Shown: piece after piece, positions 31,836 to 44,020 of the stretch | How the letters are laid out: each line of letters starts with the position of its first letter | Position numbering within the stretch: the stretch's first letter is position 1 | NCBI GenBank assembly: GCA_030704615.1 | Contig: CM060733.1 | Location: forward strand, 31,436,001 to 31,496,000 | Length of the DNA: 60,000 bases | Direction of reading: 5' to 3' | From: Takakia lepidozioides | Lineage: Eukaryota; Streptophyta; Takakiopsida; Takakiales; Takakiaceae | Position numbers and translations under genes: made by a program | The notes under the pieces: generated by a model | What the model was told of the DNA's origin: nothing | The model's input: the letters and a program-made list of their open reading frames with translations, nothing else | The model's database searches: none

Positions 31836-34800
31836 TATTTGGGATTAGCAAACCTTTGTGAGCGAGCACCCTTCTGACGTTGAGAGTCTCGTGAAGGACT
31901 ATGTATGCGAGCCCGAGGTCTGTCACTGGTTGATGGAGATGATTCAACACTACCTGGAATGTGAGGCCCTCTAGAGGCTGATATCGAGGTGGTATCTTTC
32001 AGGCAAAAGGGACCCCCGTCGCTTCTTCTCTGCCATCTGAATGCATAGTCTTCTCCCATGTCAAAAGAATCCGCTGAAGAAACAGTTGTATCAGAATCCC
32101 CATCGCCTCTCAGGTGTTTCAACTGCCGAACTTTTTGTGGAATCCTCTGGGGCATACAATGTTGTCCTACCATGTCTGGAAGTTTAAACTGCAAAACTTG
32201 CTGTAAACGCTGAATCGCAAAATTGGTGAAGACCCTGAGCTCCTTGTCTGTCCAGGTGAGTGGTGGGGTACCAATGACTTGTGAATTGTGCAAGTATTTC
32301 CATGCCTCATGTCCCTTAAAGAAAATGTCGTCAGGGCCGAATTTCTGTGTTGACAAATTGTTCCAGACCGCATGAAACCATGAACGAATTTGAGAATTTT
32401 TTTGCATCATAACTTTTGCCTCATATAGGTACATATGAGGTGGCACTGAAGGTAAGACCCAATGATCCCCACTGGAATAACTCATAAAGCGCGTTTGCAT
32501 CTTCTGCTGCTCAATGTGATAACGTACCAGAAAACAAGCAGCGTAGTATAACCCGCAGCCCATGACAATACTTGCTACCTCTTTGGTCTTGGTATAAATG
32601 ATCCATGTACAACTTGGAAGGCAATTAATTCCTTCAACATGGTACTTGCCTCATGCCAGTACTGTGCAAAGTGATGATCCTCAATTGGTCGATTGTTCGG
32701 AAGAACTTTAGTCCTAGTGGCCACTGGCAGCAAAATGCGCATGATTTGATAGTAATGTGCCAATGACTGCGGAGGACTAAATTCTTTCCAAGCCAAATCC
32801 AACACAATGGGAATTTGGTTGAAGGGCATAATCATAGCCCTACTGTACTCCCGTGCAGCTGGAGTTTTAGGTGGGTTTAAAAGCAGCATTCCCCCATACC
32901 TCAGGCTATGGTGGCTGTGGTGTGGCTGTAGTAACAACAGGGTCAGCTACTGGCACAGTGACTTGCTTGTGGTGTTGGTGCACTGGCTCTTGTACCATTG
33001 GCACTCCTGCACCCTGTGAAGAAGACTGAAAAGCCAAAGTTCTCGCTTGTAAATAAGAAGCCATTAGCTGTTCCTTAGGTACACAGACTCTCTTGTCGAT
33101 ATTTGAAGTGAGGTCCTCCACTTGAGTCTGCAGGCCGTCTACATCCTCCTGTAACTCCGCTATCCTACTATAGACATTGTCTATAGTAGTTGTGGCAATG
33201 TTCTGCACTTGCAGTCTGAGCTCATTCATCTCGCTTTGGGTGAGGCTTTCGTGGTGCTTTGCCCTCCACTGGCCCTTGTGCTAACTAGACCTGCATAAGG
33301 TCCACCAAGTTGCTTGTGGCACCCATGAGAGTCTGCTCCTCTGTGAGCCTGTACACTATCTATCTGCTGCTTTAAAGCCTCCATACGCTTGCATGAGGTT
33401 CAACCAAACTCGCATAGGCAGCAGCCAGATTATTGGCTTCCTTCCAAGCCTTGTTAGCCACAGAGAGTTCATTTCTATTGGACATGAGTGTTTGTTGCAA
33501 ACTCAAGGATGTACCTCTCTTGGTCAGCTTCAACCTGCCTGTATTGCTTGAAAGTACTCTCATTGCGACAGATTGTATTCTTCATATCGACAATGAGTTT
33601 CACTTGCTCAACATTCTCTGCCTCTGCCTTCGTACATCTTTCGCTTGACTGTTTATTTCTATTGTACTTTGGTCAAGCCATAGTTGTGAGTGTAACACAT
33701 TGTATGGCCATCCTGTCATGCACTGTCTGCAACTCCGTATGTAGTGCATTCACTTCTTGCAACTTGCTTTCATGCTTCACCTGCATTTGGTATAGCTGTT
33801 GCTTATGTGCTTCGTGCAACTGGTCTTGCGCGAGGCCTGCCTCAATCAATTGTTCCTTGGCCAATTGCAAAGCCGCTTCTGTACTCTCTAAAGTCTTGCT
33901 GCATCTTGAGAGTGACCTCTTCATCGACCTTGTTTGCACACTCAGTGGCAAGTCGAGCCTCAAACTCCTTCCTGAGTTCCTCCCTCAAAGCTGCGAATTG
34001 GGAAGTTGGAACATGGGATTTGACATAAGTACCCACAAAAAGTGTCCTGCTTATGGAACTCATAAGCATGGCCTGTTGAGGGTCATCATGGGGCTTGCTG
34101 CTGTTCTCCCTGATCCTCAACAGTGTGATGCCTCACGAACCACTCAGGCCATTGCCCCACCACATTTTCTTCCTGACCACTTCATCCGTACTGGTGCTAC
34201 AGTGTCTTGACATTCTACCTGTGGTACCTCTGTCACAGGTGGTGTATTATATGCACCGCAGGGTTTCCCCTGGACAACCGTTGCACCTCCGGAATCATGT
34301 TTCCTTGACCAGACCAAAATATCATAGAGAAGGTCCCCCTTCTCAATTTCTGCCACCACCTGTTCTGTAGTGGGAATATCTAAACCTTCTTTCTCCAAAT
34401 CAATTATTTCTGGTGGAACTGCATGGACAACTTGTGGTAACTCTGTGACAAGCGATCATCTGGCTGTGTGATGGCTGTGTGATACTGAAGTAACTTCCTC
34501 TCCCTCTCTGAAGGTCCCGCTTCCAATAATAGCAGTTCTCTGTGGTGCTGTGCCCCTTCCTGCACAAGAGCTTGGGAAACATTATCATGCGGATTCCGTG
34601 AAGCCAGTGGATCCGCCACTACAGTCTTTTCCCGCCTCTGTTTCTTAGTCTGGGGTTGCCCTGCCAGTCCACCCTCACTGTGTGAAGAGCCTTGCTCTTC
34701 CATTGCAGTGGTTTCAGTCTCAAACACTCCCATCTCCTTTCTTTCTCGAGCATCAAGTATGCCAGAATCAAGAATTATTTGAGCAATGATTGGGCCAGAC

Positions 34801-35592
34801 ACTATGATAGGAGACATTGCGGCAGTGCCCTGTAATCTTTTCATCTCCTCTACCAGTGCGTTGTACATTATGTCCGCCCATTCTACCTCTTCTCCTCTCA
34901 GGGCTTTGAGTATTTCCTCTGTGAAGGATCTGCTCAAATACTGTTGGTTCTGTTTCATGGCAAACAGAACGTTCAATACCTGGCCTACCTCCCTTAGCCC
35001 TGGGTACATGGCCTTGGTACAAGCATAACCCTGAGTTTTAAAGAAACTCCCTTCTTGGAATAAGTCCCTATTTGCAGTCTTGCCCTGTGCTCCTCCACAT
35101 GCACCTGACCTGCTGGCAATCGAAACAATTGCTGTAGGTATAGGGGAGTAATTTCTAATTCAACTCCCTTCACCGTTGTTGCTCCTGTCCTAGGCTCAAA
35201 GTTCTGCAAGAATTGTAACATGTACTGTCTATGGTGCAATGTCCAATCTTTGTTGCAATCCTTGCAATCGCAGCTCCTTCAGTAACTTACCGCCTGTGGA
35301 GTAGCAAATCGTTTGTTTCTGCAGGATTGTGGTGCTCTTCACCCTGATTTCTTCCATTCCTCTCACTCTCTTCATTCTAGACCCACAGAAAGGTTTTGGC
35401 TGTAACAATTGAAGAAATGCCTGCAGGGCACAAAGCATAAACGTATGGTTGCCACAAAAAAGCTATGGGTAATTTCTTGTAAGCCTGCGGGGCTTGCAAG
35501 CATCGATTAAGAGAAAAAATCCGCTCTGTTCTTCCGTGCCTATGCCACTGCGTAAGTAATATTGCGAGCGTATAGTCTGTTAGTTCCTCCAT
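31836..35592 (-). pseudogene. Extra ORF (aORF), copy C, the longest copy
   Basis: The product starts MEELTDYTLAILLTQWHR at 35592 and ends GARSQRFANPK at 31836, a little over 1200 codons if frames are joined conceptually. Order: helical N-terminal region (LYLQQLFRLP, SRSFTEEILKAL, IIVSGPIIAQIILDSGIL); acidic, low-complexity linker; coiled coil (about 34050-33400); second linker (MNELRLQVQNIATTT); conserved LDLAWKEFSPPQSLAHYYQ; hydrophobic MGCGLYYAACFLVRY; Ser/Arg tail. At least five frame changes are visible. No zinc finger, protease or nuclease motif was found. It could be a second structural protein or an envelope-like relic; the one short hydrophobic stretch is weak support for the latter. 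Confidence 0.75.
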
Positions 35593-36074
35593 AGCTTCAA
35601 AGCTATAGCATTGATGGTTTGTCCCGTCGAGACGCCCGTTACTTAGAACGACGCCGACTCTTGCGCTTAAATTCCCTCCAATTTCTTGATCCCTTTTCTG
35701 GCTTTCGATTGGCTGTAACCACTGTGACTGGATTTTAGATTTAATTTTCTTTAGTGAACTTTCCTGCTGGACTGTCCACTAGGATAACACATGTGACAAG
35801 AATTTCGCTTTTCTGTACTTGCCGTTTGTTCTGTTGCCCCTTTTCCGTATTCATTAATGGGCCCGCCATCATCCGAATTGACGTGCTAAGTAGGTACTTT
35901 GACGGCCATTCTTGTCCTCTTTCTTGAACACCTGTTCTTGCACTTCCTCTGAGCTGTTGTGTCGCGCCCTGACTTCCACGTGTCCATTTCTAAACTGGCT
36001 CCGTCCTTTCTTCCGCCGGCCATTTCCCTGAAGTTATCATGCGTCCACCTGTCACTGATTCTATGGATTATGTA
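35593..36074 (-). other. Leader between minisatellite and aORF, copy C
   Basis: No gene is seen. It is the inverse of 25116-25600 and, near the ORF, of 1-187. Conservation in all three copies suggests that it is a functional internal part of the element. Confidence 0.4.
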
Positions 36075-36436
36075 ACCTTAGTAGGCTGTGTTGAGCTGTG
36101 ACAGGCTGTGTCATATTGTGGTACGCTGTGATAGGCTGTGTGTGATGCATGTGGTAAGCTGTGATAGGCTGTGACGCGCTGTGGTAGGTGTGATAGGCTG
36201 TGTTGCGCATGCTGTGGTGTGATATATGTTGTGTCGCGCCGTGCTGGGTGTGATAGGCTGGGCTGTGATAGGTTGTGTCGCGCCGTGCTGGCTGTGATAG
36301 GCTGTGTCGCGCCGTGCTGGGCTGTGATAGGCTGTCGCGCCGTGTGGGCTGTGATAGCTGTGTCGCGCCGTGCTGGGCTGTGATAGGCTATGTCGCGCCG
36401 TGATGGGCTGTGATAGGCTGTGTCACGCCGTCGTGG
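36075..36436 (-). repeat. Internal minisatellite, copy C
   Basis: Plus strand reads GCTGTGATAGGCTGTGTCGCGCCGTG in tandem with small indels, the reverse complement of 24800-25115. MULE-3 begins in it. Confidence 0.9.
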
Positions 36437-36660
36437 GGGGGGCTGCTATTTCATGAGCGGCATGAGCATGAGCGGAAAAAAAAAAAGCATGAGCAGACCA
36501 TTGTGAGTCCACGGAAATAGGGTTAGGAGGCACGGAAATAGGGTCATGTGAAGTTGGAATGTGGCACCAGTGGACTTGAAATGCAACATTTTATTGCAAA
36601 TTTTGTGGCAAGCCACGTCTATACAAGTGTGTTCTAACTGTCATAGCCGGAATGGGCACT
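36437..36660 (+). repeat. MULE-3 gene 2-side terminus
   Basis: A G run, then CTGCTATTTCATGAGCGGCATGAGC and an A tract. It is nearly identical to 14553-14770 in MULE-2. Next to it lies the 3' end of gene 2. Confidence 0.88.
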
Positions 36661-36666
36661 ACTCTC

Positions 36667-39600
36667 CTACACCCTCCGAGGAACTTGCCCCACCTTCTTC
36701 CTCAGCCCCCCATCCCCCTCATCCTCCGAGCTCTGTGATGCATCAGTTCCACTATGCCTCTCAAAAATCCCGTCCTCTCCTTGGGGGACTGTCCACCTCA
36801 CCTCCTGGGAATCTTCTGCGTCTTCTCCCCCACTTTTCTCAGCAGAATCCAAGACAAATCTACGAGCCAAACAGGCTCTAATAGCTGCTGCCTCCTCCTT
36901 CATCTTCATTTTCTTGAGGCTTGCCTCGTCTAAAATCTGCTGTACACGACTAGGTTCGGAACACCTCCTAATGGACACCGAAGCAAGCCGGGCAGCATAA
37001 GTAGGAAGGATGTACTCCCTTTCTGGACTAGGCATGAAATCCCCCCTGGCAAAAAAAGGCACGTTCCTCCTGCCCATGAACTCCGGTGTAGACGTCCCTC
37101 CGGCAGTACTTGGCATCCTACAGTAAGAACAAATCCACTTCAAGAATGTCAATACCAGCACAACCAGAAAGGGTTTTCAATGAAATAAGAGAGCGGAGGG
37201 AGGTGCCTCACGAAATCTGGAGGCAACTTACAATGCCACCACTCACTCGTAAACCGGGGGCTCCTCGGCCTCGATCCCAACTTCCTCCCCCTGCTCCTTC
37301 TCGGATTTTTCCTCATCCTCCGAGGAGGATGCTCTTCCTCTTTCGGCAGACGTTCAGCCGCTGCAAGTTCCGAGTTGTGGAGGGCAGTATCTGGCTCAAA
37401 GGCGAACACATGCCTGTCGAACAACGTCCCTGCCCACATTGAAGCACCTGAGGAACAAAGCGGGTGGTTAATAGCTTGTGGCATGCAATTGCAATCGGGC
37501 CAGGGGACAAACTGATCACGTGAAGGCTTACCCGTGCCGCATGTGAGGTCCAGAATCCGCCCTTGGACATCCGAGCACGTCTCCATGAGGGTTTGGATGA
37601 AAGCAGGGCTCCGGGTCCGGCTGTACCGCCACGGTTTGCCTGTCTTTGTGTCCTTGGCATACTGGAGTGGGGCACATAGTTGTAGAGGACATCGTAGGTT
37701 ACAGGGTCCACAGCGGCATCAACAAGACGACCGTCGTTGCGGAATTTGAACGTAGACCCTCTCTTCACAAAGCAATATGCCTCAAACACCAATGTATGCA
37801 CATCCAACAAAGAAGGGATCAACTCCAAGTCTACTTAACATACACCACAATATGAAGTGAATGCAATAGATTGATAACTTACACTTTGGCCCTCTGTTCG
37901 CAACCCCTGTGTACTGATGCAGAACCATTTTCTGAGGAGGACGGGGTGACACTTTTGGGTGTCCACCTTGCCACCGCATTCTCTGTGGTCTTCCCTCTCG
38001 TGGCAAGGAAACCACACATCCACCATCATCCAGAAGCATCCCCGCCAGCCCAAACCCGGCTTTCAGTAGTCCTCAGTAAACCTGTTCCAGGTGGGCACAC
38101 CATCCAGGCCCTCCAGCAGCTCCCCATCTGGAATGTCGAGGAGAATCATGTCGCAAACCCCCCCCCCCCCCCCCCCCCGAGTGCTCTTGCAATTCGTGCT
38201 CACAGCCGTGAAGAATTCCATCATGGCTTCAAAACCAGGGGTGTCTTTAGGCTCTGTACCGCCAGCCCTCTTCTTGGCTTTCCCCTTCTGCTCCGCCAGA
38301 GACTTGCTGTGTGCCACCTTCTTCGCCCTGGCAGCGAGAGCGTCAAGGAAGCTCTCATTGACGCATTGGATGATGGTTGGAGGTTCTAGCTTTGGCCTGT
38401 GCATAAACGTCACCGCCGAATACCGCCGTGTAGGCTCGCCCTCAAATGCCAACTTCTTGGCAGAGCCAGTCCCACTCCGAACTGACTTGGGAACCCGGAC
38501 GACCGGTGACTGGGTAGGAGCAACAGTAGTTGCAGGACCTTGAACAAAGTCGTCGTCCGAGTCACTCTCTTGGGTCCCCTCCTGCGCCTCCTCCGATGCC
38601 CCGATGGTTTTCTTCTTTTTGGGTGTTACTGCACTCACATGTTTCCTTGTCCTTTTCCTTTGGCCTTTACTCTTCTCATGCAATTTCTCCTGAATTCCTG
38701 CCTGAGCAAGCTCTGCCGCTTTCCTGGAGTTCGCAAGCGCTTTTGCCTCTTTTGCACCCAACGGAGGCAGCGGAGCCCGGTTTCGTCGGAATTCAACATC
38801 CAGCTTCAATTGAAACTCGGATGGGTCGAGCGAGCCGGGCATAAGGTCCACATACCAAGGGCAATCACGCAAATGTTCCAGATGCCACTCCTTCACAATA
38901 TCGTCAGTGTACATGGAGTCAGCCCCAGGGTTCCTCCATGCCAGGAAGAATGGTGGCTCGAAAGACAGATGAGCTTTCTCCAAAAGGGAGAACTTGCAGT
39001 ACCTGCATTCATGAAAAACACAATGAGGTCCCTGAAATGCATATTCGGCACCATTTTCCCAGGTTGGGGCGGATGTGAGTGGGCCTAGAAATGGAAAAAT
39101 GGCGCCGAATTTCGGTTTTCGGTGACTGCCACCCTAGGGACTTAGCCATCTTGGGAGCCTGAACTGGAAATTCGGCGCCATTTTTCCATTTTAGGCCCGA
39201 AGATGGCTAAGTCCCACAACCGCAATAGGGCCTAGAACTGGAAAAATGGCGCCGAATTTCCAGTTCAGGGCCAGCCACCCTAGGGACTTAACCCGAAAAT
39301 GGCCAAGTCCCTGAACGGCAATAGGGCCTAGAACTGGAAAATGGCGCCGAATTCCAGTTCAGGGCCAGCCACCCTAGGGACTTAACCCGAAAATGGCCAA
39401 GTCCCTGAACGGCAATAGGGCCAATGGAACTGGAAAATGGCGCCGAATTTCCAGTTCGGGGCCAGCCACCCTAGGGACTAACCCGAAAATGGCCAAGTCC
39501 CTGAACGGCAATAGGGCCTGGAACTGGAAAATGCGCCGAATTTCCAGTTCGGGCCAGCCAGTCTAGGGACTTAGCCCGAAATGGCCAAGTCCTGAACGGC

Positions 39601-42600
39601 AATAGGGCCTGGAACTGGAAAATGGCGCCGAATTTCCAGTTCCGGGCCAGCAAGTCTAGGGACTTAGCCATTTTCGGAGCCCTGACTGGAAATTCGGCGC
39701 CATTTTCCCTAACACCCACATGAGGCCTCTAACATCCTGAAATGCAAGGACTTGAAAGAAAGGCAGCGCGTATGTACCTGTACAGAAGGCGCATTGCTGC
39801 TTTGTCCGCGTTCGGCTGGTCGGTGAACTCGTGGCTCCGGCGAGCATCTGCTATCTCCCGAAGAATAGGTTGGTTTGTAGAGCAGAAAGTACCTCGTCAC
39901 ATAGTCACGTAGGCTCTCTGCTGCAGGAGATATCTCCATCTTGAACTGATGTGCTTGTGTGTCCAGCTGCTCTTGCGCATTCGTCGTCACCTGTGGAGAT
40001 TCTCCATCAGATCGCTTTCCTGAAAAAATACAATGAATCCACCCCCTACTAGAGTAGAAGCCCCAAACGAAGCGTGGGGAAGTACCTGAAACCACCATGT
40101 CATGCGGTTCATCCACATGTCGAATGTGGGGTCAGAGAGTTTGCCCGGTTTGGGGAAGCTCCACATGTCCCTGGTACTTTGGGAACCATTCCAGATTTGG
40201 AGCCACCGGGTCTGTCCAACCACCCAGCATATTCGTAAGCGCCAAACACCACAAAAAGGAGTTGTTGCCACCACAATTTGGTTAAGAATGTATCACCTTT
40301 TCTGTTGCATCCACACAGGATGTGGCTAGACGATGGAGCTTCTCCAATGTCATCGTGGGCTTCAGAGCGCGAGAGTAGTGCTTCCCCACCTCCACCAGAA
40401 AGTCGGCACCAAGGGCGGGATCAGCTATGGCCACGTACTTTACCATCCGCGACTTGTACTTTATGCGGACCCTCACCTCCGCAACTTTGACATACGATTC
40501 GAGTGCCGGGAGGGTTGGATTCTTCTCCTCTGACTCCATGTAGAACCTCCGCGCATGTGCCAAATCCTGCTGTATTTTCGTCTGTCAAGAATGCGCACAT
40601 AAGATTAGAGATCCTGCTCAATACAATTTCTTCTATTGGGGGAGGAGATTAGAAATCACGGTGAAGCACTTTTCTTCTATTGGGGAGGAGAGACAGATTA
40701 GCTCAACAAAACTGTCAGGAGCTTTACCCGAAATATGTAGTCCACCATGGCGTCGACGCTCAGCCTATACCAGGTTCTGTCTGCCTTTGCCTCCGACTTG
40801 TGCAGGAGGTCGGCACTGAGGGAATTGGCAAACTCTTGCACCCCCTGCTTCCCGACATCCTTCACTCGGAAGAGCATATGGGACAAGTTGGTGGCAATGA
40901 AGGCATTCTCAGTCACCCTGCAGTGCCACATTTCCATCAAACAATACTGAAATGGGAATTTTCATCATATATGAGGATTCGCAATGAAATGACTTCCAAA
41001 TTCAAAGTCCAAAAGCGAGAGGCGTTGTAACTTACGAGTTGATGTCCGCCATTGCAGCTTTGAGAAGACTGCGATCTTTGGGCCCCGCAACCTTCAGCAC
41101 AACACAATCCACGACGAAATGCCAATCGAGGTCGTTGGGGTGGGCTTGGGCAATGTGCTCCATCCATGCCAGGAGGCGATGATTGCCGTCCCACACGTAG
41201 AACATCTTACCGGACAAGTGCTGGAAAAGAGGATCACTAGCAATCGATCTCTCGAACTCCTCATTTCGCGTTTGCCAATGGGGACCCCATTTGTCCACCT
41301 CATCGGAAGTGTGGGCACGGGAAGCTCCGTGGTCGTTCTCAATGGAAACGTAAAACGCGGCAGACCCCATTTGATATCCATCCCGGAAAGAGAATTTCAG
41401 CTTGTCGATATCGCCTGGGAGGGCAGGTCTCACCACCTGCAATGACACCAAGCGGCAAAGGGGAATTCGAAGCTTGGCCGGGTACACCATGCCCCCAGCA
41501 CCCTGCCAATGTTGCTGTGGGTTGCCTCCAACATCTTGGCAGCGGCCAACTTCATATCCGCCTCAGACATGACGTCTGTTGCAGAGGGGTTTTCCGGCAG
41601 CCCACCAGGACCGCCAAATCCAGCCTGTATGCTCCGGGTTTGGGCCTGGGGATGTCCGGGAGGATGTCATCCTGGTCAGAAAGCTCCCTGTCGTCCTCCT
41701 CAACAGGGTCAGCCACCTGCAAAACCACCTCCAGCACTCTCCCCGTCTCTACTGCCCTCTCCCTGGCTTCACCTCGAACTTGCACAATCCGTGCTCTTTC
41801 TGGTGTTCTTTCCTCTCCTCCACTCTCCACTGTATGGGTAATTGCAGGGGCTGCTCTTGCCCGCGATGGTCTAACTGGTGTGTTACTGCCTCTCTGTGGT
41901 GTCTTGGAGGGATCCACCGTCTCTGTGTGTCCCTCGCTTACATTGGCATCTGTCATTTGGGCACCCCTGGCCTCTTCAGTGGCCTTTTCTCTTTCCTCCT
42001 GGCTAGCATTCTGTCTCGTCTGTTCTTTTGCCCTCTCTTTTGCCCTCTCACGGGCTTTTTGTTTCTTACTAGGGCTAGCAGCAGGGGAGCCCTCCAGGAC
42101 GACCACCTTTGATTGAGGCGAACTGACACCCTCGCGCGCACTGCTCACTCCCCCCTCCGCAGCCCGTGACGGCTCTCTCGCCGGGGATTGCATGTGCTTA
42201 GCTTTCTTCTTTTTATTTGCGTGGGCGGGCCCTACTGCATGTGCATCAACAACCTCCATTGCCGGATCTGCTGTCCTCATGTCCTCACACCCTTCACCTG
42301 CCATGCCGCCTACACCAACCTCCCCAATGCCTATTCTGTCGTACTCTCGTTGCAAGTCATCCCGTCCACCAACAAAAGGTTTAAGTTTGCCCTCTCGCCC
42401 CAAGTTGGGCGATTCAAACATGCGATGAGTTGGAGCTGTTGATGATACCACCAGCGTGCCGGGCTCGTCGTCACTCTGTCATTCCCAAAAATCGTGAGAA
42501 CCAACATCGGTGCAAAAACCAGCATCGCAACGAGCAGCGCAACAATCGTGTAACAAAAATGAAAACATAACAAGTTTAGGAAGTATGGAGAGCCATGCAA

Positions 42601-43014
42601 CAACAATGAAAACAAATGCAACCATTGCCTGAGAATGACATGCACAAGCAGCCTTCTCCAGAGCTGCCGGATTTGCACACGCATTGCAAACAATCTAAGG
42701 TTCACTCAACTATCTAAGTTCACTCATCCAGCGAAGCCAGGATGAAGATGCAAAAACAAAGCGAGGCAACAAAGCGAAAGCGAAAGCGAAAGCAAAAAAG
42801 AAATCGAACAAAGCGAAAGCATAAGTGGCTTGCCTGAGAGTACTCGGCTTCAGTTGGCGCGGGTTGTGAGCAAGACACTGGAATCTCCTGCTGGAGCTTC
42901 AGTTTGGCCATGCGAGAGATTGGCCGTCGTCCGTAGTACAGAGCTTTCAACTTCCGCCGCGGTCTGGATGTGAGGTCTCTCTCAGGAGAGCCACGCCCTT
43001 CAGGCGGCATAAGT
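36667..43014 (-). pseudogene. Gene 2: ParB-like and DNA methyltransferase-like protein, MULE-3 copy
   Basis: About ten exons on minus, placed by comparison with MULE-4. Exon 1 (about 43014-42840) encodes RPRRKLKALYYGRRP. Exon 2 (about 42450-41041) has a Lys/Arg/Glu-rich linker, then PLCRLVSLQVVRPALPGDIDKL and GKMFYVWDGNHRLLAWMEH, like a ParB/sulfiredoxin nucleotide-binding domain. Middle exons (40940-39750) encode DRTWYRLS, KYKSRMVKYVAIADPALG, MNRMTWWFQ. Exon 7 (38983-about 37880) has a basic linker and CDMILLDIPDGELLEG, the position of methyltransferase motif IV; the last exons carry ILDLTCGTG joined to ASMWAGTLFDRHVFAFEPD (motif I), with an intron in the GTG codon. The order IV then I is that of beta-class N4/N6 amino-methyltransferases. 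Frameshifts occur near 41620 and 41510, and a run of 21 C (38158-38178) precedes motif IV. The family assignment is my inference. Confidence 0.65.
39093..39720. repeat. Palindrome array inside a gene 2 intron
   Basis: Between exons 6 and 7 of gene 2, GGCGCC centres fall at about 39103, 39176, 39250, 39345, 39441, 39534 and 39626: steps of 73, 74, 95, 96, 93 and 92. Units combine GGAAAAATGGCGCCGAATTTCC and GGAAATTCGGCGCCATTTTTCC with GGGACTTAACCCGAAAATGGCCAAGTCCC-type inverted sequence. The period equals that of the upstream sub-array (74 and 96). Confidence 0.85.
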
Positions 43015-43199
43015 CCCAGCCAAAATGGAAAAAGATCTCCGTTTTTGGGGTACATGCCTCGAATAGCATGTTAAGCCAAGATTAGCATCAGATTTAGGGT
43101 ACGTATCCAGGAAGCCATGTGTCGCCAGCCAGAATGAAAACGGACGGCGGTGGACATTTATTGCCCAACTGCGCAATTAAATGTCGGATGAAGCCCTCC

Positions 43200-43882
43200 A
43201 TGTCGGATGAAAATCGACGGAAAGAGGCCTGGAATTTCCAACGTAGAGGTAATTCGGAGCGCTGCACGATGGAAATCCGGCGCCGGATTTCCATCCTGCA
43301 GGTAATTCGGAGTGCAGCAGGATGGAAATTCAGCGCCGAATTTGCATCCTGCAAGGTAGGGCGGCGCGCCAAATTTCCCTGACGCAGGAAATTCAGAAGC
43401 GGATGGATGGAAATCCGCCGCCGGATTTCCATCCGCGCAGGTAGGGCGGCGCGCCAAATTTCCCTGACGCAGGTAATTCAGAAGCGGATGGATGGAAATC
43501 CGGCGCCGGATTTCCATCCGCGCAGGTAGGGCGGCGCGCCAAATTTCCCTCACGCAGTAATTCAGAAGCGGATGGATGCCGGATTTCCATCCGCGCAGAT
43601 AGGGCGGCGCGCGAAATTTCCCTCAAGCAGGTAATTCGGAGGCGGATGGATGGAAATCCGGCGCCGGATTTCCATCCGCAAGGTTGGCCGGAGAGCGGAT
43701 GGATGGAGATCCGTCGCCGAATTTCCATCCAGCAGGTAATTCGAATCCCGGATGGATGGAAATCCGGCGCCGAATTTCCATCCAGCAGGTAAGTCGGATC
43801 GCTGGCGTATGGATATTCGGCGCCGAATTTCAATTCGCCAGGTATTTCGAAGCGCTGAATTACCTTCCTGCAGGTAATTCTG
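43200..43882. repeat. Palindromes next to gene 2 (MULE-3)
   Basis: Copies of GGAAATCCGGCGCCGGATTTCC (about 43271, 43497, 43654), GGAAATTCAGCGCCGAATTTGC (43325) and GGGCGGCGCGCCAAATTTCCC units alternate, spaced at about 50-60 bp. The block ends with the 53-bp type (about 43750, 43803) and one GAATTACCTTCCTGCAGGTAATTC centre (about 43857). It corresponds to the left arm of the MULE-1 and MULE-2 arrays. The poly(A/T) hairpins are absent. Confidence 0.85.
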
Positions 43883-44020
43883 AGCGTGTCCGATTGATTT
43901 TTCGAGAGAAAAACAAACCTAACTGTTTGTTTTGTGGCTGAAGTGCACTTGTAGACATGTTTTTCTTGGAATCCTTGACTGCTAGAGGCAAATCGGAACA
44001 GCCTCGGACGGAAATTCGGC
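43883..44020. other. Short unique stretch within the MULE-3 array
   Basis: A stretch reading GAGAGAAAAACAAACC and GTTTGTTTTGTGGC, without palindromes, separates the two sub-arrays. It is absent from MULE-1 and MULE-2. It may be a small insertion; I recognise nothing in it. Confidence 0.35.

Larger units (their letters stand above)
30667..36436 (-). mobile_element. Ty3/gypsy retrotransposon copy C (3' half)
   Basis: In minus orientation: internal minisatellite (36436-36075), leader, aORF (35592-31836), polypurine tract (31815-31794) and 3' LTR (31793-30667). Pol should lie upstream, but MULE-3 begins at 36437 within the minisatellite. It is an inverted partner of copy B. Confidence 0.88.

Noticed and set aside
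31836-35592. Retroviral-type envelope gene
   Set aside because: Only one short hydrophobic stretch, no signal peptide, no cleavage site or Cys pattern. Left as an unknown accessory ORF.
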